Position numbers and translations under genes: made by a program
The notes under the pieces: model-generated
The model's database searches: none
What the model saw: only the letters and a program-made list of their open reading frames with translations
What the model was told of the DNA's origin: nothing
Shown: one piece after another, positions 7,473 through 14,421 of the stretch
Position numbering within the stretch: position 1 is the first letter of the stretch
How the letters are laid out: each line of letters opens with the position of its first letter
Source of the DNA: Desulfuromusa sp.
GTDB lineage: Bacteria > Desulfobacterota > Desulfuromonadia > Desulfuromonadales > Geopsychrobacteraceae
Reading direction: 5' to 3'
Length of the DNA: 16,011 nucleotides
Assembly: GCA_021647765.1 (NCBI GenBank)
Contig: JAKIUD010000072.1
Location: 1-16,011, forward strand

Positions 7473-8468
7473 TTATTTGTTCGCAGCTACAGCAGCTTCA
7501 ATGTATTCTTTGCCAATTTGATCTTCAAATTGTTTCCAGACTGGCTTCATGGCATCAACCCATTGCTGGCGCTCAGCAGGGGTTAATTCAATAATTGTGG
7601 AGCGTTTAGAGTCGATGATTTTCTGGCGGTCACCAATAGCTTTTTCGGCAGCAACCTTGTTACCGAATGCAATCGCTTCGTCCAGATCTTTTTTCAGGAC
7701 GGTACGGATATCATCAGGGAGACCCATCCAGAATTCTGCTGAAGTAATGACAAAATAATCGAGAACCCCGTGGTTGGATTCGGTAATATAAGGTTGAACT
7801 TCATAGAATTTTTTGGAATAAATATTAGACCAGCTGTTTTCCTGACCATCGATCGCTTTGGTTTGCAGCAAGGTGAAAACTTCGGAGAATGGCTTCTTCA
7901 GAGGCATTGCGCCGACTGCTTTAAATTGGGCAGCAAGAACGTCTGAAGACATGATACGAAATTTTTTGCCTTTAGCATCGCCAGGAACACGGAGTGGTTT
8001 GCTGGCTGACAGTTGCTTGAGGCCATTGTGCAGATAACCCAGACCAATCAATCCTTTTTTCTTGGTTGCCATCAGCAGTTTTTGCCCGACTGGACCTTTC
8101 TGGAATTTTTCTACAGCAGCCATATCTTTAAACAGGAAGGGGAGGTCAAAAATTTGCAGAGACTTGGTGTATTTTTTAAATTTTGACAGGGACGGTGCGG
8201 CTAGTTGCACATCACCTAAAATCATAGCTTCGAGAACCTTATTGTCGCCAAATAACTGCGAGTTCGGGAAAACTTCGACCTTGACTTTGCCACTAAGATC
8301 GCGGTCTACCAGTTCCGCAAATTTGTTGGCCATTTGTCCCTTGGGGGTGTTTTCTGCAACAACGTGAGAAAATTTGATTACGATCGGGGCTGCCGATGCA
8401 ATCGTTACCGATGCCGCAAAGGCGACTGCGATCAACAGGCTGACCAGTACAAGCTTGTTTCTTTTCAT
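7473..8468 (-). CDS. dctP: TRAP transporter substrate-binding protein DctP (C4-dicarboxylate type)
   Basis: The 331-residue protein begins with a classic Sec signal peptide: basic MKRNK, a hydrophobic core, and cleavage after ASA near residue 26. The mature part is a periplasmic DctP-family solute-binding protein. It shows the FSHVVAENTPKG opening near residue 33, GKKFRIMSS with R171, the arginine that in this family salt-bridges the substrate carboxylate, and GQENSWSNIYSKKFYEVQ with N211. The last motif is close to that of dicarboxylate (malate/succinate/fumarate) binding members, so a C4-dicarboxylate or similar organic acid is the best guess, not proven. The start has AAAGGAGAG upstream. 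It heads the dctPQM operon; a 19-nt inverted repeat upstream may be its operator. No two-component or GntR regulator gene is next to it in this window. Confidence 0.94.
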   Translation of the reverse strand: MKRNKLVLVSLLIAVAFAASVTIASAAPIVIKFSHVVAENTPKGQMANKFAELVDRDLSGKVKVEVFPNSQLFGDNKVLEAMILGDVQLAAPSLSKFKKYTKSLQIFDLPFLFKDMAAVEKFQKGPVGQKLLMATKKKGLIGLGYLHNGLKQLSASKPLRVPGDAKGKKFRIMSSDVLAAQFKAVGAMPLKKPFSEVFTLLQTKAIDGQENSWSNIYSKKFYEVQPYITESNHGVLDYFVITSAEFWMGLPDDIRTVLKKDLDEAIAFGNKVAAEKAIGDRQKIIDSKRSTIIELTPAERQQWVDAMKPVWKQFEDQIGKEYIEAAVAANK

Positions 8469-8890
8469 CTTTCTCTCCTTTAAAAGGTATTTGAGTGTGC
8501 AATGTTACCACCATGGTAACACTTAAAATATGAAATCGTGCCTTTTTCACTCTTATTACTAAGGGCAAGGATAATGCCATTTTTAAAATCATGTTTGCTT
8601 TTAGTCACGTCATGTAAAAACAATGGTTTAGCGGCAGGATGCCGATACCCCGTGACTTTTAGAGAAGCCATGAATGGCTAGTCTTAGCCCTCAGTGGCGG
8701 AAAACGGCCAGTTTTCCTGTGGACTGGTCTCAATATATAAACGGGTTCTGTTTTTTCTGTGGATCAATTATCATCAGAAAAAGTTGTTTCTCGTATAGTC
8801 GAAGGAGAGTTTTACTTTTTATGTTTGACTTGACTGCAATTATTGGTCGGGGAAAGTGTCCATATCCCGCTTTTAAAAAAGGTTCATTGA
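8469..8890. other. Divergent intergenic region between dctP and ispE, with clustered inverted repeats
   Basis: This 422-nt stretch separates divergent dctP (-) and ispE (+). Besides the candidate dctP operator it contains: AGTCACG (8603-8609) matching CGTGACT (8651-8657), enclosing the hairpin CGGCA-GGA-TGCCG (8632-8644); AGCCAT-GA-ATGGCT (8666-8679), overlapping GGCTA-GTCT-TAGCC (8676-8689); and GGAAAAC-GGCCA-GTTTTCC (8699-8717), overlapping CCAGT...ACTGG (8708-8727). The last two pairs cannot both form at once. I could not match this to a riboswitch class I know. TATAGT (8794-8799) upstream of ispE could be a -10 box but lacks a good -35. An open frame 8674-8922 has no recognisable protein features. 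Confidence 0.5.
8503..8521 (-). promoter_or_regulatory. Candidate operator upstream of dctP
   Basis: TGTTACCA and TGGTAACA form perfect 8-bp arms around a 3-nt spacer, 34 nt upstream of the dctP start. On the minus strand a weak -10-like TATTTT lies just before it, so the repeat would cover the transcription start, a usual place for a repressor. The odd spacing and size fit a dimeric regulator such as a GntR-family protein, but no regulator gene is nearby and the -35 is poor. An RNA hairpin in the leader is the alternative. Confidence 0.45.
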
Positions 8891-8922
8891 ATGTTGAAAA
8901 AAACGTTTCTGGCTCCAGCTAA
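8821..8922 (+). CDS. Possible 33-residue leader ORF overlapping the ispE start
   Basis: ATG 8821 is preceded by a strong Shine-Dalgarno sequence, AAGGAGAG, around 8802-8809, about 11 nt upstream. The frame runs 33 codons to a TAA at 8920-8922, overlapping the first ten codons of ispE in another frame. The ispE start itself has only a weak site (AAAAAAGG), so translation of this small frame could help feed ribosomes to ispE. The peptide has no recognisable motif, and it may simply be a chance frame. Confidence 0.25.
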   Translation: MFDLTAIIGRGKCPYPAFKKGSLNVEKNVSGSS

Positions 8923-9736
8923 AATTAACCTATGTTTGCACGTACTTGGTCGTCTTGAAAGTGGTTATCACCAACTTGCGATGGCGATGCAGCGAGTCGA
9001 TTTGTATGATGACATTCAGATACAACTTGGCGGTTTACCGGGGACACGTGTTGTTTGTTCTGGCGCCAAGCTGCTGGAAGGCGAGGAGAATATTGCTGCT
9101 CAAGCTGCTCGATTGTTTCTTGAAGAAACTCGGATTGATATTGGTATTGATATCGAAATTCATAAGAGGATACCTATCGCAGCTGGATTGGGTGGTGGTT
9201 CCTCTGATGCTGCAACTGTTCTGCTGGGTTTGAATGAAATGTCAGGAGAAAAACTAAGCAGAGAGAAGCTGCAGGTTTTAGGCGGGAAACTTGGAGCGGA
9301 TGTCCCTTTCTTTGTTTTTCAACACCCAGCATGGGCAACTGGAATCGGTACCAGACTTGAAGCATTAGCGGTTTTGCCAGAAGTTGCTTATTTGTTGATT
9401 AACCCGGGTATAGCTGTATCTACTGCAGAAGTTTACCGAAGTTTGCAGTTGACAAAAGGGGGCGAACTGGCTAACCTTCCGAGGTTTTCTGTTGTGAGTA
9501 GAGAGGATCTTCGCGCTGCTTTATACAATGACCTGGAGCTGGTTACTTTGCGGCGGTTTCCGGTTATCGCCAAAATTAAACAAATATTACTTGATCAAGG
9601 GGCTCTTGGTTCTTTGATGTCAGGTAGTGGCGCCACTGTTTTCGGAGTATTTGCTGACATTGCGACGGCAAGCAGGGTGGGAAAAAAGTTGGCTGCTGAG
9701 AACGGTTGGTGGGTGTATCCGGTTCGTCCGCTTTGA
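8891..9736 (+). CDS. ispE: 4-diphosphocytidyl-2-C-methyl-D-erythritol kinase
   Basis: IspE phosphorylates the 2-hydroxyl of CDP-methylerythritol with ATP in the cytosol, a middle step of the methylerythritol phosphate route to isoprenoid precursors. The 281-residue protein is a GHMP kinase of normal length. The N-terminal LAPAKINLCLHV carries the conserved K11, GLGGGSSDAA (99-108) is the ATP-binding glycine-rich loop, GADVPFFVF contains the catalytic D137, and LMSGSGATVFGVF near residues 242-254 is the third GHMP motif. ATG 8891 agrees with the family's usual N-terminus (a few residues before APAKINL), although its ribosome binding site is weak. It is the first gene of the + strand housekeeping run, followed by tRNA-Gln and prs. 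Confidence 0.96.
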   Translation: MLKKTFLAPAKINLCLHVLGRLESGYHQLAMAMQRVDLYDDIQIQLGGLPGTRVVCSGAKLLEGEENIAAQAARLFLEETRIDIGIDIEIHKRIPIAAGLGGGSSDAATVLLGLNEMSGEKLSREKLQVLGGKLGADVPFFVFQHPAWATGIGTRLEALAVLPEVAYLLINPGIAVSTAEVYRSLQLTKGGELANLPRFSVVSREDLRAALYNDLELVTLRRFPVIAKIKQILLDQGALGSLMSGSGATVFGVFADIATASRVGKKLAAENGWWVYPVRPL

Positions 9737-9756
9737 TTTTTTTTGAGGAATTGAGG

Positions 9757-9785
9757 TTGACAGCAGAAACGAACTTGGGTAGAAA
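9757..9785 (+). promoter_or_regulatory. Candidate sigma-70 promoter for tRNA-Gln
   Basis: A perfect TTGACA (9757-9762) is followed after 17 nt by TAGAAA (9780-9785), a moderate -10 box, about 45 nt before the tRNA. A better-looking TATAAT at 9831-9836 abuts the tRNA 5' end and so cannot be the promoter for a full-length tRNA. Confidence 0.35.
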
Positions 9786-9835
9786 CTGCCGGTTCTTTGT
9801 CTTGAACATTATTTACGAAGATCCTTCAAATATAA

Positions 9836-9910
9836 TGGGGCGTGGCCAAGCGGTAAGGCACCGGATTTTGATTCCGGCATTCCCAGGTTCGATCCCTGGC
9901 GCCCCAGCCA
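9836..9910 (+). tRNA. tRNA-Gln (anticodon TTG)
   Basis: The 75-nt cloverleaf starts with T, pairing with A72 as in other bacterial glutamine tRNAs. The acceptor stem TGGGGCG pairs with CGCCCCA, the anticodon stem is CCGGA/TCCGG (9861-9865 and 9873-9877) with anticodon TTG at 9868-9870, and the T arm contains GGTTCGATCC. The discriminator G and the CCA end (9908-9910) are encoded. The layout closely parallels E. coli tRNA-Gln. It lies between ispE and prs, 100 nt after the ispE stop. Confidence 0.97.
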
Positions 9911-10067
9911 TTTATATAGTCACAGATCATAAAAAGATCGAAGCGGAGCGAGCGCTGTTTTATGGTAATATCAGCACCTACGAATCTGCAGTCAGGGTTG
10001 GTTGAATTGTGCAGCTGGCATGATTCAGCCATTTTGCATTCTTCCAGCCAGAAAAGGTATATGACCC

Positions 10068-11006
10068 GTGGGGATGATTAAAATCTTTGCCGGCAACTCG
10101 AATCAGCCGTTGGCTCGTGATATTTGCCAGCACCTGAATGTTTCTATGGGCAACGCCAAAGTCAGAACTTTTTCTGATGGTGAGATACTGGTGGAAATTG
10201 GTGAAAACGTACGTGGTCGAGATGTCTACGTAATTCAATCAACCTCCTCACCGGCCAACCACAATTTGATGGAATTGCTGGTTATGGTTGATGCCATGAA
10301 GCGGGCATCTGCTGCACGGATTAACGCTGTTGTCCCCTATTTTGGTTATGCCAGACAGGATCGCAAGGTCGCTCCCCGGGCTCCTATTACGGCAAAATTA
10401 GTGGCTGATATGATGTCCGTTGCCGGGATTGACAGGCTTCTGACCATGGATTTGCATGCTGGACAGATCCAGGGTTTTTTCGATATTCCAGTGGATCACC
10501 TCTATGCTGCACCAGTGATGCTTGATGAAATCCGGCAGCAAAATTTTACTGACTTGATTTTTGTTTCTCCGGATGCTGGCGGTACCGAACGTGCCCGGGC
10601 ATTTGCGAAGCGACTTCGCGCAGGGCTGGCGATTATTGACAAACGACGCAGCGGTCCGAATGTTGCTGAGGTTATGCATATCATTGGTGATGTGAAGGGC
10701 AAAAATTGTGTCATTATTGATGATATGATTGATACTGCTGGAACGCTCTGTGCCGCGGCTAGTGCGCTACAGGAACAGGGCGCTGCTGATGTTTATGCCT
10801 GCGCAACCCATGGTGTCCTTTCCGGCCCGGCGTTACAGAGGATTGCTGAAAGTCCGCTAAAAAGGGTTTATATCACCGATACAATTTCAACCCAGGAAAA
10901 ACTTGCTCAATGTGATACATTGTCCCGGCTGTCGGTCAGTCACTTGCTGGCGGAAGCAATCCGCCGTACCCATAATGCTGAATCGGTCAGCTCGCTGTTT
11001 GTATAA
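10068..11006 (+). CDS. prs: Ribose-phosphate pyrophosphokinase (PRPP synthetase)
   Basis: Prs transfers pyrophosphate from ATP to ribose 5-phosphate, making PRPP for purine, pyrimidine, histidine, tryptophan and NAD synthesis. The ~312-residue length is standard for the class I enzyme. Visible motifs are FSDGE near residue 35, the ATP-binding YARQDRK (94-100), the catalytic histidine H130 in MDLHAGQIQGFF, and the ribose-phosphate loop VIIDDMIDTAGTL (215-227). The start is uncertain: GTG 10068 has AAAGG about 10 nt upstream, while ATG 10074, two codons later, also fits the family N-terminus (IKIFAGNSN) but sits rather far from that site. A 157-nt spacer with only weak hairpins separates it from the tRNA; rplY follows after 39 nt. 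Confidence 0.96.
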   Translation: MGMIKIFAGNSNQPLARDICQHLNVSMGNAKVRTFSDGEILVEIGENVRGRDVYVIQSTSSPANHNLMELLVMVDAMKRASAARINAVVPYFGYARQDRKVAPRAPITAKLVADMMSVAGIDRLLTMDLHAGQIQGFFDIPVDHLYAAPVMLDEIRQQNFTDLIFVSPDAGGTERARAFAKRLRAGLAIIDKRRSGPNVAEVMHIIGDVKGKNCVIIDDMIDTAGTLCAAASALQEQGAADVYACATHGVLSGPALQRIAESPLKRVYITDTISTQEKLAQCDTLSRLSVSHLLAEAIRRTHNAESVSSLFV

Positions 11007-11045
11007 AACAAAATTTGTTTCTTTATTTATATGGAGGATAGATAG

Positions 11046-11702
11046 ATGGCTCAAGTAGAATTGAATGTTGAGATTCGTGAGGAAAGCGGCAAAGGTGTTG
11101 CTCGTAAATTGCGAGCTGCAGGTAAATTGCCAGCTGTCGTTTATGGAAAAGAGCTTGGAACCGCAGCGATCGTTGTTGATCCCAAGGAACTTGAAAATGC
11201 TATTTCTGGTGAAGCTGGCTTGAATGCTCTGATCACATTGAAAGGGGCAGCGGATCTGGATGGCAAGGTCGTTATTTTGAAAAATGCAGATGTTCATCCG
11301 ATCAGTCGGGATATGATCAGTGCTGATTTTCATGCGATTAATCTTACTGAAAAAGCCTCATTTATGGTGCCGATTAATATTGTCGGGACAGCTGCCGGGC
11401 AAAAAGAGGGTGGCTCTTTGCAGTTGGTGCGTAATGAGTTGGAAGTTCTTTGTCTGCCGACCCAGGTTCCACAGGGAATCGATATCGATGTGTCCGCACT
11501 TGAAGTTGGTGATACGGTTCACATTGAAGAAGTCGTTGTTCCTGAAGATGTTGAACTTGTCCATGATGTCAACTTTACCGTTATCACCCTGAGTATTATT
11601 AAAGAAGAGGTTGAGGCTGTCGAAGAGGATGAGCTTGAGATTGGTGAAGAGGCCGTCGAAGGGGCAGATGTTGCTGAAAAAGATGAGGCAGAAGCTGAAT
11701 AA
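11046..11702 (+). CDS. rplY: 50S ribosomal protein bL25 (CTC/TL5 type, long form)
   Basis: bL25 binds 5S rRNA in the large ribosomal subunit. At 218 residues this is the long CTC/TL5 form, not the ~95-residue E. coli form. Residues ~1-95 are the RNA-binding L25 domain (GKGVARKLRAAGKLPAVVYG and HPISRDMISADFHAI are typical), residues ~100-185 are the beta-rich TL5 C-terminal domain, and residues ~186-218 are a strongly acidic Glu/Asp/Ala tail. The start is clear, with GGAGGA at 11033-11038, 7 nt before ATG. The neighbour pth, 21 nt downstream, is a frequent partner of rplY and probably shares its transcript. Confidence 0.96.
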   Translation: MAQVELNVEIREESGKGVARKLRAAGKLPAVVYGKELGTAAIVVDPKELENAISGEAGLNALITLKGAADLDGKVVILKNADVHPISRDMISADFHAINLTEKASFMVPINIVGTAAGQKEGGSLQLVRNELEVLCLPTQVPQGIDIDVSALEVGDTVHIEEVVVPEDVELVHDVNFTVITLSIIKEEVEAVEEDELEIGEEAVEGADVAEKDEAEAE

Positions 11703-11723
11703 TTATCCCTGTCTGGATTTTAT

Positions 11724-12296
11724 GTGAAATTACTGGTTGGGTTGGGAAACCCCGGTGAAAAATATGCTTTGACTCGGCACAATGTTGGATTTATGGTTGC
11801 TGAGAAAATTGCTCAATGTCATCGAATTACGCTGAAAAAAAAGGGCTATCAGGGCTTTTACGGGGTTGGTAGGGTGGTGACCCAAGAGACAACCATCCTC
11901 TTGCCGCAGACATTTATGAATTGCAGCGGTTCCAGTGTGAATGCCGCCTATCGATCCCTCGGAATTGACCCGGGGGATTTGATTATAATCTATGACGATT
12001 TGGATCTCCCTTTCGGACGATTACGGATCAAGGTTGATGGTGGTCATGGTGGTCATAATGGCTTACGGGATATCGTTACTGTTCTTGGCTGCAAAAACTT
12101 CACCCGCTTGCGTATTGGCATTGGTCGACCGGAACGAGGCGATGTCACAAGACATGTTCTGAGTCGCTTTTCCACAAAAGAACAAAAACGACTTCCCCAG
12201 TTACTTGATAGCGCTGCTGAGGCTGTTAAAAAAGTACTTTCAGCTGGAGTAACTGAGGCAATGAATTGTTTTAATAACTATAATCTGCTGGATTAA
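11724..12296 (+). CDS. pth: Peptidyl-tRNA hydrolase
   Basis: Pth releases peptides from peptidyl-tRNAs that drop off the ribosome, so the tRNAs can be reused. The 190-residue protein matches the family in length. The N-terminus VGLGNPG carries the substrate-binding N9, and TRHNVGF contains the catalytic H19 (equivalent to E. coli H20). IIYDDLDLPFGRLRI holds the conserved aspartate pair, and GGHGGHNGLRDI is the tRNA-contact segment. It starts at GTG 11724: the overlapping ATG at 11722 reads directly into TGA, so it cannot be used. No strong Shine-Dalgarno is visible, consistent with coupling to rplY 21 nt upstream. Confidence 0.96.
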   Translation: MKLLVGLGNPGEKYALTRHNVGFMVAEKIAQCHRITLKKKGYQGFYGVGRVVTQETTILLPQTFMNCSGSSVNAAYRSLGIDPGDLIIIYDDLDLPFGRLRIKVDGGHGGHNGLRDIVTVLGCKNFTRLRIGIGRPERGDVTRHVLSRFSTKEQKRLPQLLDSAAEAVKKVLSAGVTEAMNCFNNYNLLD

Positions 12297-12328
12297 CATT
12301 AACTAAACACGAGAGAGGTAAAAGACGA

Positions 12329-14344
12329 ATGCAACTGCAAATGTGGGCTCCTATTCTTGGAGTAGTCGGATTTGTGATCGCGATTGTGCTCTACAATATT
12401 GTTAAAGCACAACCGGTCGGTAATGAGAAAATGCGCGAGATCTCGGAAGATATCCACAGTGGAGCCATGGCTTTTCTTGGTCGTGAGTATCGCGTGCTAG
12501 CTATCTTTATTGTTGTCGTATTTATTCTGATTGCTATTGCTATGAACATACAGACAGCTCTGGCTTTTCTTGGTGGCGCTCTCTGTTCCATGACCTGCGG
12601 TTTTACCGGGATGAAAGCTGCAACCCGAGCCAATGTCAGAACCTGTGAAGCTGCTCGTGCTCATGGTCAAGCAAAAGCGTTGGAAGTTTCTTTCAATGGT
12701 GGTGCTGTTATGGGGTTGGCGGTTGCATCGCTCGGCCTGGTTGGTGTTGGCATTGCTTATATTTTCTTTGGTGGTAGTCCAGAAACCTCTAAATACATTA
12801 CAGGTTTTGCTATGGGTGCTTCTTCCATTGCCCTGTTTGCCCGGGTTGGTGGCGGTATTTATACTAAAGCTGCTGATGTTGGTGCCGACCTGGTTGGTAA
12901 AGTTGAAGCGGGAATTCCAGAGGATGATCCACGTAATCCAGGTGTTATTGCTGACAATGTTGGCGATTGTGTCGGTGATACGGCAGGAATGGGTGCCGAT
13001 ATTTTTGAGTCCTACGTTGGTTCGATCATTGCGACAATTGCAATTGCTGCAGCTGCCAGTCCTGCTCTGCTAGCTAAACTGGGCGTTGGTGCTGGAGTCC
13101 AGGCCAGTGTCATGTTGCTGCCGCTGGCTCTGGCAATGATTGGTTTGTTGTTTTCTTTCCTGGGGATTTTCTCGATGAAAGTTCTAAAAGGAGTAGGCCC
13201 GGCAAAGGCTTTACATTATACGACTTTTGTTGCTGCCGCTGGATTTTTGATTGCTGCTTTTATTTATATCCAGTTTGCCGGTCTTAGCACTGGAATTTTC
13301 TGGGCTATTCTTGCTGGTACTCTAGCCGGGATTGCTATTGGACAGATTACCGAATACTACACTGCACGTGCTCCCGTAAGGCGGATTGCAGAAGCGAGTA
13401 AAACCGGACCGGCAACCAATATCATCCATGGTCTGGCAGTCGGTCTTGAATCAACAGTTCTTCCAATTCTTATTATCTGTATCAGTATCTTTATTGCAAA
13501 CTATTGTGCAGGACTCTACGGCATCGGGATCGCAGCTGTTGGTATGCTGGCAACTGTTGGTGTGACCATGACGGTTGATGCTTATGGTCCGATTGCTGAT
13601 AATGCTGGTGGCATTTCCGAGATGGCCGGGTTGGGTTCTGATGTACGTAAGATCACTGATGGCCTGGATGCAATTGGGAATACGACTGCCGCAATTGGCA
13701 AAGGGTTTGCTATTGGTTCAGCTGCTTTGACCGCGTTGGCTCTATTCTCCGCTTACGCAACGACAGTAGGGCTTGATGTTATCAACCTGATCAATCCAAT
13801 GGTTGTTATCGGGATGCTGATCGGTGGTGCACTGCCATTCCTTATGGGAGCTCTGACTATGACCAGTGTCGGCCGGGCTGCCGGGGCAATGGTCGATGAA
13901 ATTCGGCGCCAGTTCCGTGAAACTCCAGGATTGCTAGAAGGCAAAGAAGGAGTTAAGCCTGATTCTCAGCGCTGTATCGATATTTCTGCCAAGGCTGCGT
14001 TAAAGGAAATGATTCTGCCGGGTGTAATCGCTGTTTCTGCCCCGGTTCTGGTCGGTTTCCTGTTAGGAAAGGAATCTCTGGGTGGCATGCTTGCTGGTGC
14101 AACGGTCACTGGTGTTCTGTTGGCACTGATGATGTCAAACGGTGGTGGTGCTTGGGATAATGCCAAAAAGTACATTGAAAGTGGCCAATTGGAAGGTGAA
14201 GGGAAGGGCAGTGATGCTCATGCTGCAGCGGTTATCGGTGATACGGTCGGCGACCCTTTCAAAGATACTTCCGGTCCCTCCATGAATATTCTTATCAAGC
14301 TGATGAGTGTTGTCGCGTTGGTAATTGCTCCGCTGCTGGTTTGA
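12329..14344 (+). CDS. hppA: Ion-pumping membrane pyrophosphatase (K+-dependent type)
   Basis: HppA hydrolyses pyrophosphate in the cytosol and pumps H+ or Na+ across the inner membrane. The 671-residue protein has about 16 hydrophobic helices. The PPi/Mg site motif is at 209-227: D209, D213, D217 and D224 are all kept, with the semi-conserved gate glutamate E227. In this motif C214 and T218 occupy positions that are often Asn and Cys in other family members. GNTTAA at 450-455 has alanine at 454, where K+-independent enzymes carry lysine, so it should need K+. Whether it pumps Na+ or H+ cannot be settled by eye, as the K+-dependent class includes both. AGAGAGG at 12312-12318 serves as ribosome binding site. 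It is inserted between pth and ychF and followed by a strong terminator. Confidence 0.96.
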   Translation: MQLQMWAPILGVVGFVIAIVLYNIVKAQPVGNEKMREISEDIHSGAMAFLGREYRVLAIFIVVVFILIAIAMNIQTALAFLGGALCSMTCGFTGMKAATRANVRTCEAARAHGQAKALEVSFNGGAVMGLAVASLGLVGVGIAYIFFGGSPETSKYITGFAMGASSIALFARVGGGIYTKAADVGADLVGKVEAGIPEDDPRNPGVIADNVGDCVGDTAGMGADIFESYVGSIIATIAIAAAASPALLAKLGVGAGVQASVMLLPLALAMIGLLFSFLGIFSMKVLKGVGPAKALHYTTFVAAAGFLIAAFIYIQFAGLSTGIFWAILAGTLAGIAIGQITEYYTARAPVRRIAEASKTGPATNIIHGLAVGLESTVLPILIICISIFIANYCAGLYGIGIAAVGMLATVGVTMTVDAYGPIADNAGGISEMAGLGSDVRKITDGLDAIGNTTAAIGKGFAIGSAALTALALFSAYATTVGLDVINLINPMVVIGMLIGGALPFLMGALTMTSVGRAAGAMVDEIRRQFRETPGLLEGKEGVKPDSQRCIDISAKAALKEMILPGVIAVSAPVLVGFLLGKESLGGMLAGATVTGVLLALMMSNGGGAWDNAKKYIESGQLEGEGKGSDAHAAAVIGDTVGDPFKDTSGPSMNILIKLMSVVALVIAPLLV

Positions 14345-14371
14345 TTGCAGAGTAAAGTTATTGTTTGACCT

Positions 14372-14408
14372 GATAGCCGGGGCTGGTGCCCCGGCTATCG
14401 TCATTTTT
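14372..14408 (+). terminator. Rho-independent terminator after hppA
   Basis: GATAGCCGGGG (14372-14382) and CCCCGGCTATC (14389-14399) form a perfect 11-bp GC-rich stem with a 6-nt loop, and TTTTT follows at 14404-14408. It sits 27 nt after the hppA stop and ends just before the ychF ribosome binding site, so ychF is probably transcribed partly by read-through or from a promoter I could not place. Confidence 0.85.
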
Positions 14409-14421
14409 ACAAGGGATATTT

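Noticed and set aside
8540..8560. GGCACG on the minus strand upstream of dctP, resembling a sigma-54 -24 element
   Set aside because: The required GC at -12 is missing at the correct spacing.
8603..8657. Possible cyclic-di-GMP (GEMM) riboswitch, because of a CTAAACCATTG stretch on the minus strand
   Set aside because: The conserved GCAAACC and GACGCAAAGCC elements and the tetraloop-receptor arrangement are absent.
8674..8922. 82-codon frame upstream of ispE
   Set aside because: No ribosome binding site at its start, no recognisable domain, and the only plausible translation start inside it is the later ATG at 8821.
9831..9836. Perfect TATAAT box next to the tRNA
   Set aside because: It abuts the first base of the tRNA, so a transcript from it would begin inside the tRNA; the match is probably coincidental.
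11008..11024. AAACAAA/TTTGTTT inverted repeat between prs and rplY
   Set aside because: Almost only A and T pairs, with no stable stem; unlikely to terminate transcription.
14386..14421. Upstream ATG extending ychF by 12 codons
   Set aside because: It lies in the loop of the hppA terminator, lacks a ribosome binding site, and the family N-terminus begins at MGFKCGIVG.
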